A DNA stretch of 64,000 nucleotides, taken from positions 5,667,563 to 5,731,562 of the forward strand of contig OX638329.1 in assembly GCA_951812755.1 (NCBI GenBank). The letters run 5' to 3'. The notes below the pieces were generated by a model. That model did no database searches and was not told the origin of the DNA. It saw only the letters and a list, made by a program, of their open reading frames with translations. Shown here piece after piece: positions 28,029-36,033 of the stretch. The DNA is from an uncultured Latescibacterota bacterium. GTDB taxonomy: Bacteria > Latescibacterota > UBA2968. The translations under genes were made by a program, and so were the position numbers. Within the stretch, counting starts at the first letter, position 1. The number at the start of each line of letters is the position of its first letter.

Positions 28029-28898
28029 TTAAAATTTTTTCCCATACGCCTGTAGCCTTTTGGCATTTTGCATGGGTAAGACATAACAAAAATCAAAAAG
28101 CCCTTCAATAACATCAAGACAGAATTCCGCCTCATTTTCTTCAACAGGGACAATTTGTCCTGTTATTTCGCTTTTTATTGGATGGGCAGAATAATTGCCA
28201 ATTTTTCTCAACATGTTGAGCAAATCAGATAAATGAGATGGAATTTGACCGCCCTCCAAAACATCCTCTATCTCCTTATATAAATTCCCATGATTTATCT
28301 CAAAATAATCATGGATGATATGTTGTAGACACCGCCGGCTCATGGCAGCACTACCTTCAGGACAATCAGAGAGAATTAGGCATGCTTTTTTAAAATCTTC
28401 GGCAATATCTTTGGGCACTTCACTCGGAACATACCGTCGATTTGCTTTGGGATGAACCAGAACCCTATTTGCTTCAGATTTTCCAAGAATTGCCTTTAGA
28501 AGACCTGAATTACTATATCTAATGTTTACGATTCCTTCTTGCCGAATCTCATTTCGTATTTTTTTTCGATATTCTTCTAAACCTGTCAAAGACTCTTCAT
28601 CATAATCATACTGATTTCTATCATCTACAAAATCGGGATTGACATCTTCCTGTTCTTGCAAAAACTCGACTATTCTGTCCTTTCTCTCTTGACAAACATT
28701 ATCAACACTGTTTAAGAGGATCTTAAGATTCGAGCAGCAAAGTATCAATATCAACCGATCACATTCAGACTTGGAACATCTCATTTTTTCAAGCCACCAT
28801 ATTCCGTCTTTATCCTTTTCTAGATCTTCAAAGGAAACATCACCTGAAAAATTTTCTTGACAGTGCGGACATTTCATTGATTTGATAAAATTATCCAT
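28029..28898 (-). CDS. DUF4145-domain protein with N-terminal zinc ribbon
   Basis: A 289-residue protein. The first ~50 residues contain CPHCQ and a CSKSEC pair, which form a zinc-ribbon-like knuckle. The C-terminal ~130 residues (EDFKKACLILSDCPEGSAAMSRRCLQ, cited in part, through IGNYSAHP and the acidic end) match DUF4145, a helical domain often found in restriction, toxin and other mobile defence loci. Function is unknown. The gene is very AT-rich compared with flanking catabolic genes, which suggests horizontal acquisition. A second in-frame ATG at codon 8 is an alternative start. Confidence 0.8.
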   Translation of the reverse strand: MDNFIKSMKCPHCQENFSGDVSFEDLEKDKDGIWWLEKMRCSKSECDRLILILCCSNLKILLNSVDNVCQERKDRIVEFLQEQEDVNPDFVDDRNQYDYDEESLTGLEEYRKKIRNEIRQEGIVNIRYSNSGLLKAILGKSEANRVLVHPKANRRYVPSEVPKDIAEDFKKACLILSDCPEGSAAMSRRCLQHIIHDYFEINHGNLYKEIEDVLEGGQIPSHLSDLLNMLRKIGNYSAHPIKSEITGQIVPVEENEAEFCLDVIEGLFDFCYVLPMQNAKRLQAYGKKF

Positions 28899-29027
28899 TT
28901 TTTCCTCATACCAAAGATTACATGCCTAACCATTTTGGGCACCATTGCATATAGTGCCTTTGAGGTAAAATATAAGCTGTGATCAATTTTTGAAAAGAGG
29001 ATGGTTATCCTTTCGCTATTCCCAATT

Positions 29028-29093
29028 TTACAAACCGTCCCAGTGCCGTCCGCTTGAGTCTTGAATAATGAGACGCTTGCGATAGATACTCAT
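29028..29093 (-). pseudogene. Remnant of a second antitoxin gene
   Basis: A 22-codon frame starting with ATG 29091-29093 encodes MSIYRKRLIIQDSS and then stops. It is closely similar to the intact antitoxin N-terminus MNTYRRRLVVQDPK at 29762, and the upstream bases attaagtt are identical. This looks like a decayed copy or partial duplication of the antitoxin gene lying just beyond the toxin's 3' end. Confidence 0.65.
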
Positions 29094-29112
29094 AACTTAA
29101 TCTTCTCAATGA

Positions 29113-29526
29113 TTACATCCAGTTATCACACACCGTCCTTTTGAAAAGCGAGACGGATATGATTGTTGTATTCATCATCTGCTGTGCCTCATTGAAATCA
29201 TGATCTCCCGTAATAAAAAAATTCGCTTGTGCGGCAAGGGCACAGGCGATGAACTTGGAGTCTTTGCGATCTCTTGGAAAATCAATTTCTAAGTCCACAT
29301 CTATTTCGATTGTGGATGATTCCAGTATTTCTATCCACTGGTTCAAAATTTCTTCTGACAGATCAAATTTAGGGCGACTTAAAACCTCCCGATATTCAGC
29401 TAAAATTTCATCAGAAACAATCCAATGAAAGGCGTCTTGTCCGGTAACAAACAGAATCACTTCTTCGGGTGTGCGGTCACGAAATGCAGCTGAGACCAGA
29501 ACGCTTGTATCAATGACTACTATCAT
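29113..29526 (-). CDS. PIN-domain toxin (putative endoribonuclease)
   Basis: A 137-residue PIN protein. The acidic metal site residues are D6 (VVIDTSVLV), E40 (SDEILAEY), D89 (RKDSKF) and D108/D110 (ITGDHDF). The pattern LSRPKFDLSEE is typical of the COG1569-type PIN toxins. It should cleave RNA when freed from its antitoxin. It overlaps the antitoxin gene by 4 bases (ATGA), the usual toxin-antitoxin coupling. Confidence 0.9.
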   Translation of the reverse strand: MIVVIDTSVLVSAAFRDRTPEEVILFVTGQDAFHWIVSDEILAEYREVLSRPKFDLSEEILNQWIEILESSTIEIDVDLEIDFPRDRKDSKFIACALAAQANFFITGDHDFNEAQQMMNTTIISVSLFKRTVCDNWM

Positions 29527-29762
29527 TGGCCTTTCCGATAGGCTTCAATTTCAGCAACAATATCCTCTTCTGTGAGGGTTTGAATCTGAGGAAGTGACTG
29601 CGTCTTCTTCAACAGAGCGCGTAAATCATTCTTCCATTCTACTGTTGGTTGCTCTATTGAACGCAGTATAATTTCCACTTCTTGACCTGTTTGAAAAGGA
29701 ACATCAGAAAGCACAATCTGTTTGGGGTCCTGAACTACAAGACGCCTGCGATAGGTATTCAT
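29523..29762 (-). CDS. Antitoxin partner of the PIN toxin
   Basis: A 79-residue protein, MNTYRRRLVVQDPKQIVLSD at the start and a charged helical C-terminus (DIVAEIEAYRKGQ). I do not recognise its family, but its size, position upstream of the PIN gene and ATGA overlap make it the antitoxin. The N-terminal strand-like part probably binds DNA or dimerises and the C-terminal helix would wrap the toxin (inference). A ribosome-like AAGTT is all that precedes the ATG. Confidence 0.8.
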   Translation of the reverse strand: MNTYRRRLVVQDPKQIVLSDVPFQTGQEVEIILRSIEQPTVEWKNDLRALLKKTQSLPQIQTLTEEDIVAEIEAYRKGQ

Positions 29763-30040
29763 AACTTAATTCCTTACAATAATCCCTGCAAATGGTGACT
29801 CTGGAGGGGTATCCCCCAAGCGAGGCTCTAATAGAAATTCATTGAGTAAAATATCACAAATCTCCGTATTTTTGCAATTCTACATTTCTACGACATCTGA
29901 GCGCGGCACAAAGGCACTACTTCTTCACCGCTTCACACTCCTCCTCTGGATCGCGGCTCAACACCTGGATCGCGGCTCAACACCATGCCGCGATGACGGG
30001 TGTTATCGTTCACACTTCCTACTTCACACTTATCACTTCT
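29763..30040. other. Intergenic stretch (278 bases) upstream of the toxin-antitoxin pair
   Basis: No gene seen. It carries the best REP-like element (29946-29998) and short CT-rich runs (ttcacacttcctacttcacac). The toxin-antitoxin promoter probably lies near 29763-29850. Confidence 0.4.
29946..29998. repeat. REP-like palindromic element with a duplicated 19-base left arm
   Basis: The 19-base unit ctggatcgcggctcaacac occurs twice in tandem (29946-29964 and 29965-29983), followed by catgccgcgatgacgg. The second copy's ATCGCGGC (29969-29976) pairs perfectly with GCCGCGAT (29987-29994). The same element occurs at 63941-63977 and, diverged, at 3041-3075. Confidence 0.7.
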
Positions 30041-30829
30041 CTACGGCGTCCCCCTTCGCCCACCGCCATCCATATAAATCGAACTGCCAAACACATAAGA
30101 ACACGCTTCAGACGCCAAAAAAGTAACGACACTGGCGATCTCTTCAGGCTCGGCCATGCGTCCGGCGGGCAATTCCGCGCCCAGATCTTTGAGCACCGCC
30201 TCGACATCTCGCCCCTCGCGGTCTGCCCGCGCCTTTTGCTGTGAGCGTGCGCGAGGCGTATTGGTCAACCCCGGGCAAACCGCATTCACCAGAATACCAT
30301 CGCCAGACACCGCATCGGACAGCGCGCGCGTCATATTCAAAATGACAGCATTTGCCGCCCCCGTCGGAATATTGCCCCGCGTAGGACTCGTACCCGCGCC
30401 ACCCGCGACATTGACAATACGCCCCCATCCATTCTCCCGCATCAGCGGAATCACCAGCTGCGCCATCCGCAAATAACTATAGCTCTTCAACGCCAACGCC
30501 TCGCTAATCTGCGCCACATCCAAATCCAAAATATCGGCATTGCGCGCAGCCCCCACATTATTGACCAGCACATCCACCCCCCCAAACGCGCCTACGGCCT
30601 CATTCACCACCACCTCGCAATATTCTTCCCGCGTCAAATCAACCGCAACCGCATGCCCTTCCCCGCCCGCTGCACTAATCTCGGCAACCACCGCATCCAA
30701 CGTCTCCCGCGTACGCGCCGCAATACAAACCTGTGCCCCCTCCCGCGCCAATGCCAGAGCGCAGCAACGCCCAATCCCCTGACTACCACCCGTAACAACC
30801 GCCCTTTTTCCTCTCAATCCCAAATCCAT
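30041..30829 (-). CDS. Short-chain dehydrogenase/reductase-fold protein lacking the usual catalytic triad
   Basis: A 262-residue SDR. It has TGGSQGIG (residues 13-20), VLVNNVGAA (NNAG-like motif), and the C-terminal GSSIYMDGG of FabG-like enzymes. The usual Ser and YxxxK do not align: the region reads GRIVNVAGGAGTSPTRGN then IPTGAANAVILNMTRALS, so Tyr is Thr and Lys is Asn. It may belong to an SDR clade with a different mechanism or bind ligand without classical hydride transfer. GGGAG precedes the ATG. It lies 12 bases after the first of three PhyH genes and is the last gene of the minus-strand cluster. Confidence 0.85.
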   Translation of the reverse strand: MDLGLRGKRAVVTGGSQGIGRCCALALAREGAQVCIAARTRETLDAVVAEISAAGGEGHAVAVDLTREEYCEVVVNEAVGAFGGVDVLVNNVGAARNADILDLDVAQISEALALKSYSYLRMAQLVIPLMRENGWGRIVNVAGGAGTSPTRGNIPTGAANAVILNMTRALSDAVSGDGILVNAVCPGLTNTPRARSQQKARADREGRDVEAVLKDLGAELPAGRMAEPEEIASVVTFLASEACSYVFGSSIYMDGGGRRGTP

Positions 30830-30841
30830 CTCACACTCCCG

Positions 30842-31618
30842 TTATCCGATTTCCGCTCTAATCCCATCCCACTCCCGCCAAATATCTGTAAACACATCCT
30901 TGCCGTTCTTTCCGATATCGACATGCCTCGCCCTGAAAATCACGGCATATCGGATATCTGGACACGCATTGATCGCCGCCGTGTGAATAATCTGATGATG
31001 CGCCAGAATGAGATCGCCAGGCTCGCCGGTCAACTGCACCGGACCATCGGGCACCGTCACATCGGGCATATAATTCAACAAAATCTCATGCCCTTTTGCG
31101 CGAAACACATCTTCCATCACATGATGTGACTTTGGCCAAACCGTAAAATTGCCGCAATACGGCGCGGGCACATCATCCAGATACACCACAGCAAAAGCCG
31201 TAAAATCCCGACTGTACCCGCTCTCATCAACCGTTCCCCTCAAAAAATCACGCGCCTGTGCAATACCATCCAGATGCCCCCCCGTTCGCAATGGAGGTCC
31301 CGCAGTCGCAAGTTGGGGATCTCTTTGCGGCGTCCCAACCCCCGCGGGATAATTCAGCTTCACAGCACCATTGATCTGGCATTGCAAATTCCCCTTGCCC
31401 AATGCCGATTCGAGCAATGAAAACACCGGTGTCTCGTTAAACATATCCGTAATCACCGGCATCGCGCGAACATCCGCAAAAGCATGCCTCGTACCCTTCC
31501 CAATCTCCGCATTAATCGCCTGCCGAGCCGCCTCCACCATCACGCGCGGCACAGCACCCTCAATTTTCAAAAATCCTTCTCTGTAAAATTCCATCTTCTG
31601 AAATTTTGTCAGTTCCAT
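30842..31618 (-). CDS. PhyH-family Fe(II)/2-oxoglutarate dioxygenase (cluster copy 1)
   Basis: The ATG 31616-31618 (MELTKFQKMEFYREG) has GAGGAG upstream. The 258-residue protein has proximal iron motif HLD in TGGHLDGIAQ (~115), the strand VVYLDDVPAPYCGNFTVWPKSHH and distal His in ILAHHQIIHTAA. It belongs to neither of the two more alike PhyH groups in the cluster; its N-terminus (EIGKGTRHAF) is distinct. PhyH enzymes hydroxylate aliphatic carbons while decarboxylating 2-oxoglutarate. It precedes the SDR and follows copy 2 on the same strand with a 10-base gap. Confidence 0.9.
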   Translation of the reverse strand: MELTKFQKMEFYREGFLKIEGAVPRVMVEAARQAINAEIGKGTRHAFADVRAMPVITDMFNETPVFSLLESALGKGNLQCQINGAVKLNYPAGVGTPQRDPQLATAGPPLRTGGHLDGIAQARDFLRGTVDESGYSRDFTAFAVVYLDDVPAPYCGNFTVWPKSHHVMEDVFRAKGHEILLNYMPDVTVPDGPVQLTGEPGDLILAHHQIIHTAAINACPDIRYAVIFRARHVDIGKNGKDVFTDIWREWDGIRAEIG

Positions 31619-31628
31619 CACACGCTCC

Positions 31629-32390
31629 TCACGGGGACCACAAACCCCAATCTTCCGTCTTCTTCCAACGGGTCTGGCACGCTTTGCACGAGCAAAAATA
31701 GCGCATCATCCAGCGCGGACGCCCACCCACATTTGCCGTGCCATTGTGCCCAAACAAATAAGTAAAAAACAATACATCTCCACGTTTTGGCGTCAACTCA
31801 ATCGGATCGCCCAAATCCAGCCTGGGAATATCCTGGTTCAGATAAAACAAGTATTTGTACTTTTCTCGATCCGACTCTGCAAGTGCGCGGATCCTTCGAT
31901 GCGACCCCGGAAAAACCGCCGTCCCACCCCCCTTGTGTTTCACATCGCTCAAAAACACCAGACTCGCAATGCGATAAGGACCGGGAAACGTCTCGTGCAT
32001 GTGTTCTTTGGGAATGCCATCAACATGCGCCCTGGGCAAAGACCACTCCCCATTGACCGGAACTTTATTCTGCGTGTGAACCGCTTCGGGTGGATGCACG
32101 TCATCTTCGCCGATCAACTCAGCCGTCGCCTTCAAATACTGCGGCGTTACACAGGCCATCAATTCCCGATCGCGAAGACCGTTAAACACAGACAGACCCC
32201 GCTCGGCCTGAAAACCAGCAACACCTTCGGGTTTTCGATGCCAGGTCTCTGGCTCATCTGACGTCATGCCCATAATCCGCCACATCGCCGCTTCTGCTCG
32301 TTCTGCCACATCTTCGGGAATCAAACCCGACGCCAGAAGATACCCATCTCTGTCGTATTGCGCGCGTTGCGCTTCCGTTAAAACACCCAT
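31629..32390 (-). CDS. PhyH-family Fe(II)/2-oxoglutarate dioxygenase (cluster copy 2)
   Basis: A 253-residue protein. The proximal motif is HVD in PRAHVDGIP (~120), the core strand is ASLVFLSDVKHKGGGTAVFPGSHRR, cited in part, and the distal His is in FGHNGTANV. The N-terminal domain carries the segment TSDEPETW, a variant of the DDPxTW signature shared with copies 3, 4, 6 and 8. GGAG precedes the ATG at 32390. It sits in the copy 3-2-1-SDR run, with gaps of 10-20 bases. Confidence 0.9.
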   Translation of the reverse strand: MGVLTEAQRAQYDRDGYLLASGLIPEDVAERAEAAMWRIMGMTSDEPETWHRKPEGVAGFQAERGLSVFNGLRDRELMACVTPQYLKATAELIGEDDVHPPEAVHTQNKVPVNGEWSLPRAHVDGIPKEHMHETFPGPYRIASLVFLSDVKHKGGGTAVFPGSHRRIRALAESDREKYKYLFYLNQDIPRLDLGDPIELTPKRGDVLFFTYLFGHNGTANVGGRPRWMMRYFCSCKACQTRWKKTEDWGLWSP

Positions 32391-32410
32391 GGGATTTCTC
32401 CATTAGTCCT

Positions 32411-33271
32411 TCAATTCCACGACGTCACTCCCAACAACTTCTCACCCAATTCTGTCAACTTCGCGGGCTTTTGCGTCTTGTGTTCCCAATCTCTCGGATC
32501 ACCCGGCCAGCGGGGCGTGGGCCTGCACTCTCGCCATGCCTGAATGCGCTCATCCCGCTCTGCCTCTCCCCGTCCCTCTGCCAGCGACATCGTAATATAC
32601 TGCGCCAGACGGGGTCTATCCGAGCGATTGTGCCCATTGCCGTGTGCCAGCAACCGATGCCAGATCAAAAGATCACCCGCCTTGCCCGGAATCGACTTCA
32701 CCTCCAGACCGTCCAGATTGGGCCGCCGGGGATCGCGATCTTCCGGCTGCGTCTTGACCCACTCCTCAAAAATATTATGAAACCCCGGCACACACTGAAA
32801 CCCACCCTGATCCTCTGAAGTATCCGTCAAATACAACACCCCCTGCACCCCAAAAGGTACTTTGGGCACAGACGTATCTGCATCCCAGTGAATCATCCCT
32901 TCATTTTGCCAATCGGGTTTATCCGCCCGCGAAGGCGGCTTCATATTCGCGCGATCCAGCGACACCCACAACTTCTCCGTGCCCCAAATTTCGGAAAACG
33001 CCTGATGCAAGCGGGGGTACTGCCGGTTATCCCACAATGCCTGATGCTGATAAATCTCCACCATCCCCGACGCCGCAATCATCGAACACGGATTCCCCCG
33101 CGCATAGGGTTTGTACTTATACCAATCCTCCGGATCATCTCGATCCATATCCAAAAATGTCCAGATCGTATCCACCATCGCATCCAAATTTTCCTGCGGC
33201 ACCGCATTGCGTACCACCACATACCCATTCTCCCGCCAAAAATCCCAATCTCTCTCGCTCAAAACTGGCAT
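32411..33271 (-). CDS. PhyH-family Fe(II)/2-oxoglutarate dioxygenase (cluster copy 3)
   Basis: The start ATG 33269-33271 (MPVLSERDWDFWRENGY) is favoured by AAGGAG upstream; the frame extends 11 codons further. The 286-residue protein has HWD in MIHWDADTSVP (~127), LYLTDTSEDQGGFQCVPGFH and distal His in IWHRLLAHGNGHN. DRDDPEDW near residue 45 places it in the DDPxTW group. Its C-terminal extension includes WREC and PAKLTELG, seen in related sequences as a lid helix (inference). Confidence 0.9.
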   Translation of the reverse strand: MPVLSERDWDFWRENGYVVVRNAVPQENLDAMVDTIWTFLDMDRDDPEDWYKYKPYARGNPCSMIAASGMVEIYQHQALWDNRQYPRLHQAFSEIWGTEKLWVSLDRANMKPPSRADKPDWQNEGMIHWDADTSVPKVPFGVQGVLYLTDTSEDQGGFQCVPGFHNIFEEWVKTQPEDRDPRRPNLDGLEVKSIPGKAGDLLIWHRLLAHGNGHNRSDRPRLAQYITMSLAEGRGEAERDERIQAWRECRPTPRWPGDPRDWEHKTQKPAKLTELGEKLLGVTSWN

Positions 33272-33301
33272 CTTCGTTCTCCTTTTAGTAAGGATACTAC
33301 T

Positions 33302-33338
33302 CACCCTTCACCCTTCTCACTTCACCCTTCTCACTTCA
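33302..33338. repeat. Short tandem repeat across a stop codon
   Basis: Two copies of cacccttctcactt (33309-33322, 33323-33336) preceded by a partial copy lie over the last codons and stop of the HIBADH-like gene. The repeat supplies its last codons (VRRVK), so slippage here can change the C-terminus. Confidence 0.55.
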
Positions 33339-34219
33339 GTCCCCGCAGTCTTCTCAGCTACCTTAATCGACGCTGTCTGATCTTCATCGCCCAACCCCAT
33401 CCCCATCGCTATGGTCTGAATCTGATACGCCGCCGCGCCCATCAAATTTGTCGCCCCCAGTGAAGCGGCCATCTGTGCAGCCAACCCGAGATCCTTATGC
33501 GACAACCGCAGCTTAAAATAGGGTTCAAAATTTCGCACCAGGGCGCGGCGCTTAAAACTCCCCTGCAAATGCGACGAATTTGCAGCCGTATTCGACATCA
33601 CATCCCACAACACATTGACATCCAATCCCGCAGCCGCACCCATCGCAAAAGCCTCACCCAACAGCGTAGCAACCGAACACGACACCAGATTATTGACGAG
33701 TTTGGTCGTCACCCCCATGCCCAACTCGCCACAATAAAACTGCTCGTCGCCCAATGTATCCAGCACATCTTGTACAGACGCCACCACATCGGCATCGCCG
33801 CCAATCATCAGCGTCAATCCCCCCCGCGCCGCGTCTGCTGGCCCCTTGCCCACAGGCACATCCAGCATGTGCGCGCCCTTTTCCGCTATAGCCCTGCCAA
33901 CCCTGCGCGTCGTATCCGGGTCAATCGAACTCATATCGATATAAACCTGACCCTCGGACAATCCAGAAACAATACCATCTGATCCCAAAGCAACTTGTTC
34001 AACAATCTGCGGCGTCGGCAGCGAAGAAATAACAATCTCTGACCGCTCGGCAACCGCCCGGGGCGTATTCACCCCCGTTGCCCCCTTCTCCTGCAAAACC
34101 TGCACCGCTTCATCGCGCAAATCGTGAACCGCGACATCATAACCACTCGCAACCAAATGACTCGCCATCCCACCCCCCATCATCCCCAGCCCCACATATC
34201 CCAATTTTCGTTTCACCAT
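33317..34219 (-). CDS. 3-hydroxyisobutyrate dehydrogenase / 2-hydroxy-3-oxopropionate reductase family protein
   Basis: A 300-residue beta-hydroxyacid dehydrogenase. It has GYVGLGMMGGGMASHL (residues 7-22) for NAD(P), DVPVGKGPADAARGGLTLMIGG for the substrate loop and the catalytic Lys in GVTTKLVNNLVS (~170). It oxidises or reduces 3-hydroxy acids such as 3-hydroxyisobutyrate or tartronate semialdehyde. It lies 45 bases upstream of PhyH copy 3 and immediately after the DUF262 gene; it was probably part of the catabolic operon before that insertion. GAGG precedes the ATG. Confidence 0.9.
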   Translation of the reverse strand: MVKRKLGYVGLGMMGGGMASHLVASGYDVAVHDLRDEAVQVLQEKGATGVNTPRAVAERSEIVISSLPTPQIVEQVALGSDGIVSGLSEGQVYIDMSSIDPDTTRRVGRAIAEKGAHMLDVPVGKGPADAARGGLTLMIGGDADVVASVQDVLDTLGDEQFYCGELGMGVTTKLVNNLVSCSVATLLGEAFAMGAAAGLDVNVLWDVMSNTAANSSHLQGSFKRRALVRNFEPYFKLRLSHKDLGLAAQMAASLGATNLMGAAAYQIQTIAMGMGLGDEDQTASIKVAEKTAGTEVRRVK

Positions 34220-34228
34220 ATTACCTCT

Positions 34229-35932
34229 TCAAATGTTAAATGATATCTGCCATATACCCGCAGCCTGTCTCGCCATCCACTCCTGTCGAGAGCGAACCTT
34301 ATCCATGGTCCACATATCGTATTCTTGCGACAACTTGCGGGTTATGGAGAACTCACTCGCACCATAAACAGGGCACTTTTCAGGGAACCTCGCATTTCCG
34401 ATACTTCGATTAGGAGCCGCTTCCAAGAGTGTCATATTACCCAAACGATAGGTAGATGCTTCCCTCTGCCGATCATCGAACGCCTCCCAGCCATCGCCAG
34501 GATTCTCTGGCAATACATGCTCAATACTGTACTTCGCGCTCTCAAAATCAAACCGTTTTCCGGATACGTGCTCTTCCAAACGGAACAAGATAAAACGCGC
34601 TATCTTCTTGTTGCGACTGCTGGAAGTCCGCAGTGCTTTATTGGAAAAAGCCGTTCTGAACTCTCCATCCCCGGGATAAACCGGACGCAGTGCCGCAATC
34701 GCAGCAGCAACACTATCAATACGACCTTCTGAAATTCCGCAAGCGATCTGGTTATACACCACTTCCTGCTCATTGCTTTGGCGACCGCATATCACATTGT
34801 AGCGAAAAGACACCACTGCGATAGCTCTCAAAAATCGCCCAAACCCGGCCCTATCGTCTTCCGCAAAACGATCATATACCGCCATCAACACCGCCAGGGG
34901 TTGGCGCACACTGAACATCTGCAACTGTGCCAGATTATCGCGCTCCTTCTCTGTCCATAAACCGTCCTCCGCGCTACGTAACGCCGTATAAACCCGTGCA
35001 TACCTATCTATATCGCGAATTAACGCAAATGCCTTTCCCCTGTCGTTGATCGCGTCGCGGATGGTCTTGAACAAGTAGGTCCTGCGTACCAACCTGTTGC
35101 GACTATTCCAGAACACGCGCAAAAACTCTGGAAAACTTTCGCTACCCAGCAACCCGACGATATCCTCCCAGCGATTTTCCAGTGTCTTGAGTTCAGATTC
35201 ATGCATGCCGCCTCGAGATATGACTGAAAATAAGTAATTCTTCAGCAAATCCGTTGCAGACAAACGCACACCGCGAGCATTCAACGTCTCGAAGACTTTG
35301 AAGGCATTTAACTCATCCGTAACTGTGATAACCGTAAAGAATAGCTTATCCACTGCAACATCAACAAAGCGCGCTACCGCCTCACCATCGTCCTGTGAGC
35401 GTTCTTTTACACGCTCCTTGAAGAAGGTAAAGGCCCGGCGTAGTAAATGCTCCGAGGCGTTCAGACCTCGTTGCGGCAAACGCTCTAAGGGAACGAGATA
35501 GTTCTGGTAAAATCCATCGTCGTGGCGATTCAGAGTCAGCTTGGAACGCGCCACCAAACTCACCGGATCCAGATAGCCGATGTAGTTGTGACGCAACTGC
35601 TGCGCGCGCTGGTACTGCGGGTCGTTCAAGTCCCCCGGCACTGCCAAATCCGTTAAATGCGATACCGCTGCCAGCATCAACAGGCTAAGTGTCGTCATGC
35701 GTTGCTGCCCGTCAATAATGTCGAACACCCTGTTGTCAGAGGATTGCAGCACCAAATAGCCCATATAATGCGCTGGCTCCGGATCCTCGCCAAACAGCCC
35801 GACAATGTCTTGCCACAGGTCATCCCATTCATCGCCCCCCCACGAGTAGTCGCGCTGAAACGTCGGCACGCAATAACTCAGCCCATTGCCCATGAGTTGG
35901 CGAAAGGTACTATTGGTGGTGTTAAAATTCAT
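34229..35932 (-). CDS. DUF262/DUF1524 (GmrSD-like) protein, putative type IV restriction nuclease
   Basis: A 567-residue fusion. The N-terminal DUF262 has VPTFQRDYSWGG (~22-33) and the DGQQR nucleotide-site motif VFDIIDGQQRMTTLS (~68-82). The C-terminal DUF1524 has the HNH-type motifs SIEHVLPENP (~460) and LGNMTLLEAAPNRSIGN (~498). Characterised homologues (GmrSD, SspE-like) cleave modified phage DNA using nucleotide binding by DUF262. Its ATG overlaps the stop of the truncated PIN gene by 4 bases, so it appears translated from the toxin-antitoxin transcript. A homologue-length single polypeptide suggests it is intact. Confidence 0.9.
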   Translation of the reverse strand: MNFNTTNSTFRQLMGNGLSYCVPTFQRDYSWGGDEWDDLWQDIVGLFGEDPEPAHYMGYLVLQSSDNRVFDIIDGQQRMTTLSLLMLAAVSHLTDLAVPGDLNDPQYQRAQQLRHNYIGYLDPVSLVARSKLTLNRHDDGFYQNYLVPLERLPQRGLNASEHLLRRAFTFFKERVKERSQDDGEAVARFVDVAVDKLFFTVITVTDELNAFKVFETLNARGVRLSATDLLKNYLFSVISRGGMHESELKTLENRWEDIVGLLGSESFPEFLRVFWNSRNRLVRRTYLFKTIRDAINDRGKAFALIRDIDRYARVYTALRSAEDGLWTEKERDNLAQLQMFSVRQPLAVLMAVYDRFAEDDRAGFGRFLRAIAVVSFRYNVICGRQSNEQEVVYNQIACGISEGRIDSVAAAIAALRPVYPGDGEFRTAFSNKALRTSSSRNKKIARFILFRLEEHVSGKRFDFESAKYSIEHVLPENPGDGWEAFDDRQREASTYRLGNMTLLEAAPNRSIGNARFPEKCPVYGASEFSITRKLSQEYDMWTMDKVRSRQEWMARQAAGIWQISFNI

Positions 35933-36033
35933 GTGTAGTCAATCAAGCTGGTAGGAATGAATTGTTTTCTGGCATGGTACTGGTCGCCGGCATCGAGCAG
36001 GGCGACCAAAGGACCTGTATCAGTCAGCGTCAT
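35929..36033 (-). pseudogene. Truncated VapC-type PIN toxin gene
   Basis: A 34-codon frame begins at ATG 36031-36033, overlapping the antitoxin stop (ATGA), and reads MTLTDTGPLVALLDAGDQYH before a foreign-looking tail and a stop. DTGPLVALLD is the first strand and catalytic Asp of a PIN domain; the rest of the ~130-residue domain is absent. The stop overlaps the DUF262 start (ATGA again). The toxin is thus cut off exactly where the DUF262/DUF1524 gene begins. It is not functional as a nuclease; it may serve as a translational leader. Confidence 0.75.

Noticed and set aside
29946-29998. Tandem 19-base repeats as a possible CRISPR array
   Set aside because: The two units are directly adjacent with no spacer and belong to a palindromic repeat family; no cas genes are near.
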